In this document: positions 42,187 to 56,066 of the stretch, piece by piece
Layout of the letters: the number at the start of each line of letters is the position of its first letter
Numbering within the stretch: position 1 is the first letter of the stretch
From: Bifidobacterium phasiani
Lineage (GTDB): Bacteria > Actinomycetota > Actinomycetes > Actinomycetales > Bifidobacteriaceae
Reading direction: 5' to 3'
Length of the DNA: 64,000 nt
Assembly (NCBI RefSeq): GCF_019331775.1
Contig: NZ_JAHBBD010000011.1
Location: 17,431-81,430 of the forward strand
Program-made: the position numbers and the translations under genes
Notes under the pieces: generated by a model
The model's database searches: none
What the model saw: only the letters and a program-made list of their open reading frames with translations
Told to the model about the DNA's origin: nothing

Positions 42187-44796
42187 ATGCCTATGGTTGA
42201 CATTGATTGGCTCAAGGACCACGTCGAGGTCCCCGAGGACCTGACGTACGAGCAGCTGGCCAAGGACCTGGTCAAGGTCGGCCTCGAGGAGGAGGAGATC
42301 CACGCCTCGCAGGTCACCGGCCCGATCGTGGTCGGCTACGTGGTGGACGCCACCCCCGAGCCGCAGAAGAACGGCAAGACCATCAACTGGTGCCACGTCG
42401 ACGTCGGCGACGAGTACAACGCGGTCGACGAGGACGGCAACAAGGTGCCGCGCGGCATCGTGTGCGGCGCGCCGAACATGAGGGCCGGCGAGAAGGTCGT
42501 CGTCACGCTGCCGGGCGCCGTGCTGCCGGGCGACTTCCGCATCGAGCCGCGCAAGACCTACGGCCACGTCTCCGACGGCATGTGCGCCTCGGAGCGCGAG
42601 CTGGGGCTGGGCGACAACCACGACGGCATCATCCTGCTGCGCGAGTACGGGTTCACCCCGGCCGAGTACGAGGCCCTGAACCCGGGCGACGACGCGATGC
42701 ACCTGCTGCATCTCGACCAGCCGCTGCTGGAGATCAACATCACCCCGGACCGCGGCTACGCGTTCTCCTACCGCGGCGTGGCCCGCGAGTACCACCATTC
42801 GACCGGCGCCGCGTACGTCGACCCGGCGGTGGCGCTCGACAGGAAGGCCCCGGTGACCGAGGGCCTGGCCCCGGGGACCCCGACCGACATCGAGATCGCG
42901 ATCGAGGACGGCAACCCGATTCACGGCGTGCCGGGCTGCGACCGCTACTACGCCCGTGCGATCCACGGCTTCGACCCGGCGGCCAAGACCCCGAACTGGA
43001 TGCGCCGCCGCCTGATCCGCGCCGGCATGCGTTCGATCTCGCTCGCCGTGGACGTGACGAACTACGTCATGCTCGACCTGGGCCAGCCGATGCACGCCTA
43101 CGACCTCGACAAGCTCGAGGGGCCGATCGTCGTGCGCCGCGCCCGCGAGGGCGAGCACCTGGTCACGCTCGACGGCAAGGACCACGAGCTGAGCGTCGAG
43201 GACCTGCTCATCACCGACTCGCCCAACGGCGAGCGCGGCTCGCGCATCATCGGCCTGGCCGGCGTGATGGGCGGCCTGTACGGCGAGGTCACCGCCGAGA
43301 CGAAGAACATCCTGCTGGAGGCCGCGCACTTCGACCAGGTGTCGATCGCGCGTTCGGCGCGCCGCCACAAGACCCCGTCCGAGGCGTCGCGCCGCTTCGA
43401 GCGCGGCGTGGACACCCAGCTGCAGCCGGCCGCCGCGCAGATGGCCGCCGAGCTGCTGGTCAAGTACGGCGGCGGCGAGGCCTCCGAGCACCCCGCGGAC
43501 GTGAACCGCGTGCCGCGGCGCCGCTCCATCAACTTCAAGGCCGGCGAGGTCAGGCGCGTGGCCGGCCTGGACACCGACGTGAACACCATCAGCGACATCC
43601 TCACCGACATCGGCTGCGGCGTCGCCGGCGGCGGCAACGGCGAGTTCTCGATCCAGCCGCCGAGCTGGCGCCCCGACCTCAACGAGCCGTGCGACCTGGT
43701 CGAGGAGGTGGCCCGACTCGTCGGCTACGACGAGATCCCGGTGACCGTGCCGCCCGCCCCGGTCGAGGGCGAGGTCGGGCTGACCGACGACCAGCGCCGC
43801 AAGCGCCAGGTCGCCGACGAGCTCGCCGAGTACGGCATGGTCGAGGCGCTGACGTACCCGTTCGTCGGCGACGAGGACTACAAGGCCTTCGGCTGCGATC
43901 CGGAGGCGATCAAGCGCGTGAGCGTGGAGATCGCCAACCCGCTGGCCGGCGACCGCCCGTTCCTGCGCCGCTCGATCCTGCCGACGCTCGCCCAGACCGT
44001 GCGCCTGAACCTGCGCCGCGGCAACGAGAACGTCTCGCTGTACGAGCTCGGCCACGTCTACCTGTGGAACCCGGACGCCCCGGCCATCCCGGCGCTGCCG
44101 GGCGGCAGGCGCCCGAGCGACGAGGAGCTCGCCGCGCTCGACGCCGGCCTGCCGGACCAGCCGCTGCACGTCGCCGGCATCCTGACCGGCAACGCGGTCG
44201 AGACCGGCTGGCTGGGCGAACGCCGCGCCGTCGACTGGAGCGACGCCGTCGAGGCCGTGACGCGCATCTCCGAGCGCCTCGGCGCCGGCCTGACGCTGGA
44301 CCAGCCGGCCGCCGCCGACGTGCCCGCGCAGTGGCACCCGGGCCGCGCCGCCCGCGTCATGATCGGCGACCAGGCGATCGGCATGGTCGGCGAGCTGCAC
44401 CCGCACGTCGACGAGGCGCTCGGCCTGCCCGCGCACGCCGCCGCGTTCGAGCTCGACCTGACCGCGCTGTTCGGCGCGCTGGATGATTCCCCGGTGCAGG
44501 CGACGCCGATCTCGACGTTCCCGCCGGTCAAGCAGGACCTCGCGTTCACGGTGCCCGAATCGGTCACCGCGGCCGCGCTGGCCCAGGCCGTCCGCGAGGG
44601 CGCCGGCGACAAGCTGGAGAGCATCGAGCTGTTCGACGTGTTCACCGGCGAGCAGGTGGGCGAGGGCATGAAGTCCCTGGCGTTCGCCGTCACGTTCCGC
44701 GCGCAGGACAGGACCCTGGATTCCCAGGACAGCGAGGCCATCCGCGAGGCCATCGTCGCGAAGGCCGCTGAGCTGGGGGCGCAGCTGCGCGCCTGA
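42187..44796 (+). CDS. pheT: Phenylalanyl-tRNA synthetase beta subunit
   Basis: 869 residues, longer than average. Domains: EMAP-like tRNA-binding domain (about residues 40-155, VVGYVVDATPEP), B3/B4 editing domain (KTPNWMRRRLIRAGMRSISL), B5 domain (residues about 440-510), a catalytic-like domain (GDRPFLRRSILPTLAQTVRL), and the C-terminal ferredoxin-fold anticodon-binding domain (FPPVKQDLAFTV to the end). Partner of PheS. ATG 42187, or ATG 42193 two codons later. Confidence 0.96.
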   Translation: MPMVDIDWLKDHVEVPEDLTYEQLAKDLVKVGLEEEEIHASQVTGPIVVGYVVDATPEPQKNGKTINWCHVDVGDEYNAVDEDGNKVPRGIVCGAPNMRAGEKVVVTLPGAVLPGDFRIEPRKTYGHVSDGMCASERELGLGDNHDGIILLREYGFTPAEYEALNPGDDAMHLLHLDQPLLEINITPDRGYAFSYRGVAREYHHSTGAAYVDPAVALDRKAPVTEGLAPGTPTDIEIAIEDGNPIHGVPGCDRYYARAIHGFDPAAKTPNWMRRRLIRAGMRSISLAVDVTNYVMLDLGQPMHAYDLDKLEGPIVVRRAREGEHLVTLDGKDHELSVEDLLITDSPNGERGSRIIGLAGVMGGLYGEVTAETKNILLEAAHFDQVSIARSARRHKTPSEASRRFERGVDTQLQPAAAQMAAELLVKYGGGEASEHPADVNRVPRRRSINFKAGEVRRVAGLDTDVNTISDILTDIGCGVAGGGNGEFSIQPPSWRPDLNEPCDLVEEVARLVGYDEIPVTVPPAPVEGEVGLTDDQRRKRQVADELAEYGMVEALTYPFVGDEDYKAFGCDPEAIKRVSVEIANPLAGDRPFLRRSILPTLAQTVRLNLRRGNENVSLYELGHVYLWNPDAPAIPALPGGRRPSDEELAALDAGLPDQPLHVAGILTGNAVETGWLGERRAVDWSDAVEAVTRISERLGAGLTLDQPAAADVPAQWHPGRAARVMIGDQAIGMVGELHPHVDEALGLPAHAAAFELDLTALFGALDDSPVQATPISTFPPVKQDLAFTVPESVTAAALAQAVREGAGDKLESIELFDVFTGEQVGEGMKSLAFAVTFRAQDRTLDSQDSEAIREAIVAKAAELGAQLRA

Positions 44797-44822
44797 CGGT
44801 ATCATTACGGACAACGGCCGGC

Positions 44823-44855
44823 GGCCCGCGGGGATCGTCCGATTCCCCGCGGGCC
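44823..44855 (+). terminator. Terminator after pheT
   Basis: Twelve-base stem GGCCCGCGGGGA (44823-44834) / TCCCCGCGGGCC (44844-44855) with a nine-base loop. Confidence 0.75.
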
Positions 44856-44909
44856 ACCGGCGCCGGACCATCGCCGACAGCCCGACCGGGCAGTGATAAG
44901 GAGCACCGC

Positions 44910-45662
44910 ATGAGCGAACCGAACGCCGACCCGCAGAACCCCGCACCGGACCGGGCGCCCGGATCGGCCGGGCCCGAATACGGCGGCTACAGCCAGCCGG
45001 AATTCGGCGCGATGTCCAGCCAGTACCCCTCCGACTACGACCCGTACGTCTACGGGCGCCCCGAGCCGGAGCGGAAGGACGACGCGAAGCCCGACGCGTC
45101 GGGGAACGTCTTCGGCCCGCGGTCCGGGCAGGGCGACGGGCGGCAGGCGCCGGCGAACGGCGACCCGTATGCCCGGGGCGAGGGGCGGCAGGCGTACGGG
45201 AACCCCTACGGGCAGCCGAACCAGTACGGGCAGAACGGCTCGTACGGGCAAGGGGCGTACGGGCAGGATCCATACGGCCAGGGCCCGCAGGCGCAGGGGC
45301 CGTATATGCGCAACGGCTCCGGCGGCCGGCCGTCCACCGGCAACCGCGGGAACGTCGACCTCAACGACCCGAACCAGAACCCGCTGTACGGCCATTGGGA
45401 CGTGTACGCGATCCTCGCGTTCGTCTTCTCGTTCTTCGCGATCCCCGTGCTGCCGGCGCTGATGGGCGGCCTGGCGATGTGGCGCACCCGCACCTTCCAC
45501 ATGAAGGGCTACGGCCTGGCGCTGGCCGCGGTGATCATCAACGTGCTGTACACGATCGCGTCGCTGTGGCTGTTCATGAACGGCATGTCGACGATGGACC
45601 TGTACCAGCAGATGCTGGGCGGCACGGGCGGCAGCGTCGACGATGGCTCGCTGAGCGCGTGA
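44910..45662 (+). CDS. DUF4190-like membrane protein with Gln/Tyr/Gly-rich N terminus
   Basis: 250 residues. Residues 1-150 are low complexity: acidic and Pro-rich, then YGQ-type repeats (GQPNQYGQNGSYGQGAYGQ). Two membrane helices follow (YAILAFVFSFFAIPVLPALM and GLALAAVIINVLYTIASLW), with the short conserved loop and arrangement of DUF4190. Its function is unknown. ATG 44910 follows AAGGAG. It is separated from pheT by a terminator. Confidence 0.75.
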   Translation: MSEPNADPQNPAPDRAPGSAGPEYGGYSQPEFGAMSSQYPSDYDPYVYGRPEPERKDDAKPDASGNVFGPRSGQGDGRQAPANGDPYARGEGRQAYGNPYGQPNQYGQNGSYGQGAYGQDPYGQGPQAQGPYMRNGSGGRPSTGNRGNVDLNDPNQNPLYGHWDVYAILAFVFSFFAIPVLPALMGGLAMWRTRTFHMKGYGLALAAVIINVLYTIASLWLFMNGMSTMDLYQQMLGGTGGSVDDGSLSA

Positions 45663-45733
45663 GCCGGTCCCGCCGCCGATGCCGCGCGGTCATGCCTGAT
45701 GCCGGTTCCCGCAAGCGGTCGTAGGCAGGCCGC

Positions 45734-45810
45734 ATCGAGCGTATCCGCGGGTATGCGGCTCCCGCCCGTCACCAACCCGGCACCGGCCCCGTATCGAGCG
45801 TATCCGCGGG
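45734..45810 (+). repeat. Direct repeat pair of 18 bases
   Basis: ATCGAGCGTATCCGCGGG occurs at 45734-45751 and again at 45793-45810, 59 bases apart, each followed by a similar C/T-ATG-NGGC. Confidence 0.8.
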
Positions 45811-45942
45811 CATGTGGCGCATTCTGCACTGTTGGCGCGGTGGCACGCATGTCCTTGCACCGTCGTCGTGCGGTGACGGATGACGTGGCGCAGTGGCGGA
45901 TGCTGCCGCGTGATGATGGACGTCGTTATGCGACGTCGCCGC

Positions 45943-46062
45943 ACGGTGGCGGATGGTGCCGTGCAACGGCGAACGTCGCCGCGTGATGGTGGGTGCCGTT
46001 GCATGACGGCGAACGTCGTAGCGTGGTGGCGGACGGTGTCTCATGATGATGGACGCCATCGC
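45943..46062 (+). repeat. Degenerate 40-base tandem repeat (three full units plus partial ones)
   Basis: Three units of exactly 40 bases (45943-45982, 45983-46022, 46023-46062) are alignable by GTGGYGG..., GGTGCCGT and CGGCGAACGTCG words. A shorter 33-base relative (45910-45942) precedes and another partial one follows. Units differ at many positions, so the array is old. Confidence 0.6.
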
Positions 46063-46124
46063 GCGGTGGCGAGCGGCATGGCACGGCGGGCGATTCCGGC
46101 GAACCGCACCGGCGCGGCATGTGT

Positions 46125-46247
46125 GGTACGGTACCGAACCGCAGCAGTGGCCCCCAAGGGCTTGCGTACCGTACCGTGGTACGGTGACGGAACGGAAACG
46201 GCGGAATTCCAAGGGATGAGATTGTGTACCGTACCACGGTACGGTAC
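46125..46247 (+). repeat. Cluster of three GTACC/GGTAC palindromes
   Basis: GGTACGGTACC (46125-46135), ACCGTACC-GT-GGTACGGT (46168-46185), and GTACCGTACC-AC-GGTACGGTAC (46226-46247) are three related palindromes within 125 bases. Confidence 0.7.
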
Positions 46248-46709
46248 GGTGCGCATGGAGGCGGCCGAATTGGATTTCCGTACCGCGACGCGGCGGGGCG
46301 ATGGGCCCGTCGTGGGATGCTTTCCGGTGACGGCATGCCCGGGTGCCGTCCTGTGCGCATAGGGTGCCGTCCTGCATGCATCGGGTGCCGACCGCGTCAT
46401 CGGAATGGTCCCGTCCGCATCGGCGGGATCGATCGCCGTCCCGTCGACCGTGGGCCCAGACGCCGGGGTTTCCGCCGTATCATCAGGAGCGATTGCCGTC
46501 CGTTGACCGGAGCGCCGGCGATCGGGCGTGCCGGCGCCGCCGGGATGGTCGTCTTCCCACCGGCCGGGGCGGTGGCCGGCAAGGCCGGCGCCGATGTCTC
46601 ACAGCTCGGCGTCTTCCCCGTCGGCCGGGGCGGCGGCGCATGGAGGCGTTCGGCAACATCGGGGACGGGCGGGGCCGTAGGTCGGCGCGAACCGCCCCGG
46701 CGATTCATA

Positions 46710-46731
46710 ATTATGCAATGTACTGCATAAT
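46710..46731 (+). promoter_or_regulatory. ARG box (ArgR operator) upstream of argC
   Basis: ATTATGCA (46710-46717), six-base spacer, TGCATAAT (46724-46731), in an AT-rich island just upstream of a TATACT -10-like box (46735-46740) and 55 bases before the argC start. The TGCATA words recur before argG. ArgR is encoded within the same operon. Confidence 0.7.
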
Positions 46732-46785
46732 ATGTATACTCGTGTGAAGTGCCGGACGACACCGCCCGGCGGAAAGGCGGAACAG

Positions 46786-47880
46786 ATGGGCAAGTACACG
46801 GTCGCCGTGGCGGGGGCCACCGGCTACGCGGGCGGCGAGGCGCTGCGCATCCTCGCGGCGCACCCGGCGTTCGAGGTGACCTGCGTCGCGGGTCATTCGT
46901 CGGCGGGGGACCGTCTCGGCCGGCATATGCCGCACATCCCGCAGCTCGCCGACCTCGTGGTGCAGGACACCACGCCCGAGGCGCTCAACGGCCACGACGT
47001 GATCATCCTCGCGCTGCCGCACGGCGCGTCCGGCGCGCTCGCCGCTCAGCTCGAACCGGGCGCCACGGTCGTCGACCTCGGTGCCGACCACCGGCTCGAG
47101 GAGCGCGCGGCGTGGGACGACTACTACGGCGGCGACTTCTACGAGCACTGGACCTACGGCATGCCCGAGCTCATCCTCGGCAAGGCCGCCGACGGAACCT
47201 ACCGCCGCCAGCGCGAGGCGCTGCGCGGCGCCAGGCGCATCGCCGGGCCGGGCTGCAACGTCACCGCGGTCACGCTGGCCCTGCAGCCGGGCGTGGCCGA
47301 AGGCCTCGTCGAGCCGACCGACATCGTCGCCGACCTGGTCGTCGGCTACTCGGGCGCCGGCAAGAACCTCAAGCGCGCGAACCTGCTGGCCGCCGAGGCC
47401 TTCGGGTCGGCCGTGCCGTACTCCGTGGGCGGCACGCACCGCCACATCCCCGAGATCCTGCAGAACCTCGCGCACGCGGCCGGACTGCGGGCCGCGGACG
47501 CCGACCGGTTCACGCTGGGCTTCACGCCGATCCTGGCGCCGATGGCGCGCGGCATCCTCGCCTCCGTCTCCGCCAGGCTCACCGACCGGGCGAAGGCGAT
47601 GGACGACGCCGAGATCCGCGCGGCCTGGGAGCGGGCCTACGACGACGAGGGCTTCATGACGCTGCTGCCGGAGGGCACGCTGCCGGCCACACAGAACATC
47701 ATCGGCTCGAACGCGGCGCACCTGCAGGTCGTGGTCGACCGCAGGGCCGGCCGCCTGCTGGCGTTCGCGGCCATCGACAACCTCAACCGCGGCACCGCCG
47801 GACAGGCCGTGCAATCGCTGAACATCGCACTGGGACTTCCCGAGGACCAGGGACTGACGAAGATTGGAGTGGCGCCATGA
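46786..47880 (+). CDS. argC: N-acetyl-gamma-glutamyl-phosphate reductase
   Basis: 364 residues, third step of arginine synthesis (NADPH-dependent). NADP-binding start [18 protein letters not shown]; catalytic cysteine in [10 protein letters not shown]; conserved [10 protein letters not shown]. First gene of argCJBDFR. ATG 46786 follows GGAAAGGCGG. Confidence 0.97.
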   Translation: MGKYTVAVAGATGYAGGEALRILAAHPAFEVTCVAGHSSAGDRLGRHMPHIPQLADLVVQDTTPEALNGHDVIILALPHGASGALAAQLEPGATVVDLGADHRLEERAAWDDYYGGDFYEHWTYGMPELILGKAADGTYRRQREALRGARRIAGPGCNVTAVTLALQPGVAEGLVEPTDIVADLVVGYSGAGKNLKRANLLAAEAFGSAVPYSVGGTHRHIPEILQNLAHAAGLRAADADRFTLGFTPILAPMARGILASVSARLTDRAKAMDDAEIRAAWERAYDDEGFMTLLPEGTLPATQNIIGSNAAHLQVVVDRRAGRLLAFAAIDNLNRGTAGQAVQSLNIALGLPEDQGLTKIGVAP

Positions 47881-49046
47881 GCGTGACATTCGCGAAGGGA
47901 TTCCGCGCGGCGGGCGTCGAGGCGGGCGTCTCGGCCGTCGCCGGCAAGAAGGACGTGGCCCTCGTGGTCAACGACGGGCCGCTGGACGCCGCGGCGGGCG
48001 TGTTCACGTCGAACCGCTTCTGCGCGGCGCCGGTGCGGTACAGCCGCAAGGCCGTCGCCGACGGGCACGTCAAGGCCGTGATCCTCAACTCCGGCGGCGC
48101 GAACGCCTGCACCGGCCAGGCCGGCTACGACCAGTCGGCCGCCACGGCCGAGCAGGTCGCCGCGCTCGTCGGCTGCGCGGCGATGGACGTGGCCGTGTGC
48201 TCGACCGGCCTGATCGGCGAGCTGCTGCCGCTGGACAACGTCCTCGCCGGCGCCCGGGCCGCGCACGGCGCGCTGGCCGCCACCGAGCGGGCCGGCGCCG
48301 ACGCGTCGCTGGCCATCATGACCACCGACACCAGGCCCAAGACCGTCGAGATCGAGGGGGCCGGCTACCGCATCGGCGGCATGGTCAAGGGCTCCGGCAT
48401 GATCGCGCCGCAGCTGGCCACCATGCTGTGCGTCATCACCACCGACGCGGTCGTCTCCGCGGGCCAGCTGCAGGCCGCGCTGGGCGCGGCGGTCGACGCG
48501 TCGTTCAACCGCATCGACGTCGACGGCTGCATGTCCACTAACGACACCGTGCTGCTGCTGGCCTCCGGCGCCTCCGGCGTCGAGCCCGACAAGGACGAGT
48601 TCAACCGGCTGGTCGCGCGGGCGTGCGCCGACCTGGCCCGCCAGATCATCGGCGACGGCGAGGGCTCCAGCCACGACGTGCGCATCACCGTGACCGGCGC
48701 GACCACCGAGGACGCGGCGCTGGCCTGCGGCCGCGCGGTCGCCGCGTCGAACCTGCTGAAATGCGCGATCTCGGGCAACGACCCGAACTGGGGGCGCATC
48801 GTCAGCTCGATCGGCACGGTGCCCGAGTCGGTGGCCCCCTACGACCCCGACCAGGTGAGCGTGGACGTCAACGGCGTGCGCATCTGCGACGGCGGCAAGC
48901 CGGGCCGGGACCGCAGCGAGGTCGACATGACCCCGCGCGAGGTGCACATCGACATCGACCTGCACGCCGGCGAGGCGCAGGCCACGGTGTGGACCGACGA
49001 CCTGACGCTGGACTACGTGCACATCAACGCCGACTACGAGAGCTGA
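47877..49046 (+). CDS. argJ: Bifunctional ornithine acetyltransferase / N-acetylglutamate synthase
   Basis: 389 residues, starting in an ATGA overlap with argC. It transfers acetyl groups from N-acetylornithine to glutamate, and in bifunctional forms also from acetyl-CoA. The autocleavage site is visible in [17 protein letters not shown], where the Thr becomes the nucleophile of the beta chain. A C-terminal region with [13 protein letters not shown] is typical. Confidence 0.97.
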   Translation: MSVTFAKGFRAAGVEAGVSAVAGKKDVALVVNDGPLDAAAGVFTSNRFCAAPVRYSRKAVADGHVKAVILNSGGANACTGQAGYDQSAATAEQVAALVGCAAMDVAVCSTGLIGELLPLDNVLAGARAAHGALAATERAGADASLAIMTTDTRPKTVEIEGAGYRIGGMVKGSGMIAPQLATMLCVITTDAVVSAGQLQAALGAAVDASFNRIDVDGCMSTNDTVLLLASGASGVEPDKDEFNRLVARACADLARQIIGDGEGSSHDVRITVTGATTEDAALACGRAVAASNLLKCAISGNDPNWGRIVSSIGTVPESVAPYDPDQVSVDVNGVRICDGGKPGRDRSEVDMTPREVHIDIDLHAGEAQATVWTDDLTLDYVHINADYES

Positions 49047-49062
49047 GCGAGGCGATACGGCA

Positions 49063-50005
49063 ATGAGCGATCTGAAGGGACCCGGATACCATCTCGACGT
49101 GCACACCGACCTGCGGGCCGACCAGAAGGCGGAGGTGCTCATCGACGCCCTGCCCTGGCTGGAGGAGTTCGCCGGGCAGCGCATCGTCGTCAAATACGGC
49201 GGCAACGCGATGGTCGACGACCATCTCAAGCAGTGCTTCGCCGAGGACATGGTCTTCCTGCGGCAGGTGGGCCTGCACCCGGTCGTCGTGCACGGCGGCG
49301 GGCCGCAGATCTCGCGCATGCTCGACGCCCTGGGCATCGAGTCGGAGTTCCGCGGCGGCCTGCGCGTGACCACGCCCGAGGCGATGGACGTGGTGCGCAT
49401 GGTGCTCACCGGCAAGGTCTCGCGCGAGCTGGTCGGCCTGATCAACGCGCACGGCCCGTTCGCCGTCGGCCTGTCCGGCGAGGACGGCGCCCTGTTCTCG
49501 GCGATGCAGCGCCGGCCCGTCATCGACGGCAGGCCGACGGACATCGGCCTGGTCGGCGACGTGGTCAGCGTCGACGCCTCGGCGGTCGAGGACCTGATCA
49601 ACGCCGGGCGCATCCCGGTGGTCTCCTCGGTCGCGCCGAACGAGGACGACGCCACGCAGGTGCTCAACGTGAACGCCGACTCCGCGGCCGCCGCGCTGGC
49701 CGCCGCGCTCGGCGCGCGCAAGCTGATCATCCTGACCGACGTCGACGGCCTGTACGCCGACTGGCCGGACCGCGGCTCGCTGATCGGCCGCATCGGCGTG
49801 GAGAACCTGCGCGACATGCTGCCCGATCTGGAAAGCGGCATGCGGCCCAAGATGGAGGCCTGCGTGCGCGCCCTCGACGGCGGCGTGCCCCAGGCGCACA
49901 TCATCGACGGGCGCAAGCCCCATTCGATCCTGAACGAGATATTCACCGAGGCCGGCATCGGCACCATGGTCGTGCCCGAGGACGGCGTGGAGATGAGGAG
50001 TTCGT

Positions 50006-50016
<11 letters not shown>
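49063..50016 (+). CDS. argB: Acetylglutamate kinase
   Basis: 317 residues, amino-acid-kinase fold. Start of the fold at [14 protein letters not shown], then [30 protein letters not shown] and [14 protein letters not shown]. It phosphorylates N-acetylglutamate. The N-terminal helix (residues 12-35) is the kind found in arginine-inhibited, hexameric forms. Confidence 0.97.
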
Positions 50017-51313
<1,297 letters not shown>

Positions 51314-51381
51314 CGGCCGGGCGCCACCCACACCAGCAACCCAAGCACACCAACGCACCGACCCATAGCAAGGAGGAGCCG

Positions 51382-52347
51382 ATGACCGGCCAACTGCGGC
51401 ACATGCTGCGCGACGACGACGTGAACCACGAGGAGCAGAGGCAGATCCTCGAGCTCGGCATGAAGTTCTGGAAGGACCGCTACTACCGCCGCCCGTTCGA
51501 GGGGCCGCAGGCCGTGGCCGTGCTCTTCGACAAGCCGAGCACCCGCACCCGCTCGAGCTTCGCGACCGGCGTCGCCGAGCTCGGCGGCTACCCGCTGGTC
51601 ATCGACAAGTCCGGCTCGCAGCTCGGACGCGGCGAGCCCGTGGCGGACACCGCCCGCGTGCTCACCCGCATGACCTCCGGCATCGTGTGGCGCACCTTCG
51701 GCCAGGAGCGCGTCGAGGAGATGGCCGCCTACGCGACCGTCCCGGTCGTCAACGCGCTGACCGACCAGTTCCACCCCTGCCAGATCCTCGCCGACCTGCT
51801 CACCATCGCGCAGCACCGCGGCGGCGTGGACGCGCTGCCCGGCATGACCATCGCCTACTTCGGCGACGCTGCGAACAACATGGCCAACTCGTACCTGCTG
51901 GGCGGCGCGGTCGCCGGCATGCACGTGCGCGTGGCCGGCCCCAACGGCTTCCTGCCCGACCCGGGGATCGTGGCCGACGCCGAGCGCATCGCCGAACAGA
52001 CCGGCGGCTCGATCCTGGTGACCACCGACCCGCAGGAGGCCGCGAGGGACGCCGACTGCATCTTCACCGACACCTGGGTGTCGATGGGCGAGGAGGCCGA
52101 GTACGCGATCCGCTCCAAGCCGTTCTGGGACTACCAGGTCAACGACGGACTGATGGCGCTGGCCAAGCCCGACGCGCTGTTCCAGCACTGCCTGCCCGCC
52201 TACCGCGGCAAGGAGGTCACCGCCTCGGTGATCGACGGCCCGCAGTCGGTGGTGTGGGACGAGGCGGAGAACCGCCTGCACGCGCAGAAGGCGCTGCTCA
52301 CCTGGCTGATCGGCAAGCAGCGCGACGACGACGGCCTGCTCGCGTGA
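51382..52347 (+). CDS. argF: Ornithine carbamoyltransferase
   Basis: 321 residues. Carbamoyl-phosphate motif STRTRSSF, the HPCQ motif in [12 protein letters not shown], and the ornithine-side HCLPA in [10 protein letters not shown]. It makes citrulline. ATG 51382 follows a perfect AAGGAGG. Same operon as argD. Confidence 0.97.
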   Translation: MTGQLRHMLRDDDVNHEEQRQILELGMKFWKDRYYRRPFEGPQAVAVLFDKPSTRTRSSFATGVAELGGYPLVIDKSGSQLGRGEPVADTARVLTRMTSGIVWRTFGQERVEEMAAYATVPVVNALTDQFHPCQILADLLTIAQHRGGVDALPGMTIAYFGDAANNMANSYLLGGAVAGMHVRVAGPNGFLPDPGIVADAERIAEQTGGSILVTTDPQEAARDADCIFTDTWVSMGEEAEYAIRSKPFWDYQVNDGLMALAKPDALFQHCLPAYRGKEVTASVIDGPQSVVWDEAENRLHAQKALLTWLIGKQRDDDGLLA

Positions 52348-52378
52348 GCGCCGCCCGACACACGCCCGAGGAGCTTCC

Positions 52379-52903
52379 ATGACCGATGACACCCCGTCCC
52401 TGCACCGACCGACGTCGCGGGCCGCACGGCTCAGCGCGGTCGAGGAGGCGCTGCTCAAGTACATCGTCACCTCGCAGTCCCAGCTCTCGCAGATCCTGGC
52501 GGACGAGGACATCGAGGTCACGCAGGCCACGCTGAGCCGCGACCTCGACGAGATCGGCGCGGTCAAGACCCGGCTGGCCGACGGCACGGTGGCCTACACG
52601 GTCGGCGGGCGGCCCGGGCAGGACGCCGCCGCGCCGGCCGGCAAGGCCGACCAGCAGATGGCGCGCGTGCTGCCCGGCCTGGTCACCTCGGTCGCCTCGG
52701 CGCGCAACCTCATCGTCGTGCACACCCCGTCGGGCGCCGCGCAGTACGTGGCCAGCGTCATCGACCGCCAGCCGGTCGACGGGGTGCTCGGCACCATCGC
52801 CGGCGACGACACGGTGATGATCGTCTGCTCGGACGACGAGACGGCCGGCTCGCGGGCCCGCCGGCTGCTCGACATCGCGTCGAAGAACCAGCCGGGGGAG
52901 TAG
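52379..52903 (+). CDS. argR: Arginine repressor
   Basis: 174 residues. The N-terminal winged helix ([36 protein letters not shown]) and the C-terminal arginine-binding/hexamerisation domain ([13 protein letters not shown]) are both present. It should bind the ARG boxes before argC and argG. Encoded within the operon it controls. Confidence 0.96.
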   Translation: MTDDTPSLHRPTSRAARLSAVEEALLKYIVTSQSQLSQILADEDIEVTQATLSRDLDEIGAVKTRLADGTVAYTVGGRPGQDAAAPAGKADQQMARVLPGLVTSVASARNLIVVHTPSGAAQYVASVIDRQPVDGVLGTIAGDDTVMIVCSDDETAGSRARRLLDIASKNQPGE

Positions 52904-52930
52904 CCGGCGCGGTCCGGCCGCGACGCGCCG

Positions 52931-52970
52931 ATTGCATATTTATACACTTTATTGCATATACTTGCATGCA
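52931..52970 (+). promoter_or_regulatory. ARG boxes upstream of argG
   Basis: ATTGCATAT occurs at 52931-52939 and 52951-52959, exactly 20 bases apart, followed by TTGCATGCA (52962-52970), in an AT-rich island between argR and argG. This suggests a separate ArgR-controlled promoter for argG. Confidence 0.6.
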
Positions 52971-52993
52971 GCATCCGTTAGAAAGGGCAGCAC

Positions 52994-55889
<2,896 letters not shown>

Positions 55890-55898
55890 TCGTACGCC

Positions 55899-55966
55899 GG
55901 GCCGGTTCCGCGCCGGCCCCGCGAACGACCGCCCCGGAGGGCATCGGCATGGTGCGCTCCGGGGCG
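55899..55966 (+). terminator. Two consecutive hairpins after argH
   Basis: GGGCCGG (55899-55905) / CCGGCCC (55913-55919), then CGCCCCGGAG (55930-55939) / CTCCGGGGCG (55957-55966). They follow the argH stop within 80 bases. Confidence 0.7.
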
Positions 55967-56066
55967 CCGCCGTATCCGGGGAGGGAAAACCGGACAGACA
56001 CGCGCGGTATGGTCGCGTGTTCCCCTCGGTCCGATGCCGCAGAATGGAACGTGAGGAGGCAACGAC

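Larger units (their letters stand above)
45663..46785 (+). other. 1.1 kb repeat-rich non-coding region upstream of argC
   Basis: No frame here has credible protein character. It holds an 18-base direct repeat pair, a 40-base tandem repeat, three GTACC/GGTAC palindromes, a GGGTGCCGTCCTG duplication near 46365, and the argC promoter with an ARG box at the 3' end. Confidence 0.6.

Noticed and set aside
45830..46080. Possible CRISPR array in the repeat-rich region before argC
   Set aside because: Repeats are degenerate, adjacent without unique spacers, and no cas gene is near.
46119..46400. Open frames with repeated VRYRT/GTVRY-like peptides before argC
   Set aside because: The periodic peptides arise from the GTACC/GGTAC palindromes being open in several frames on both strands, not from selection on a protein.
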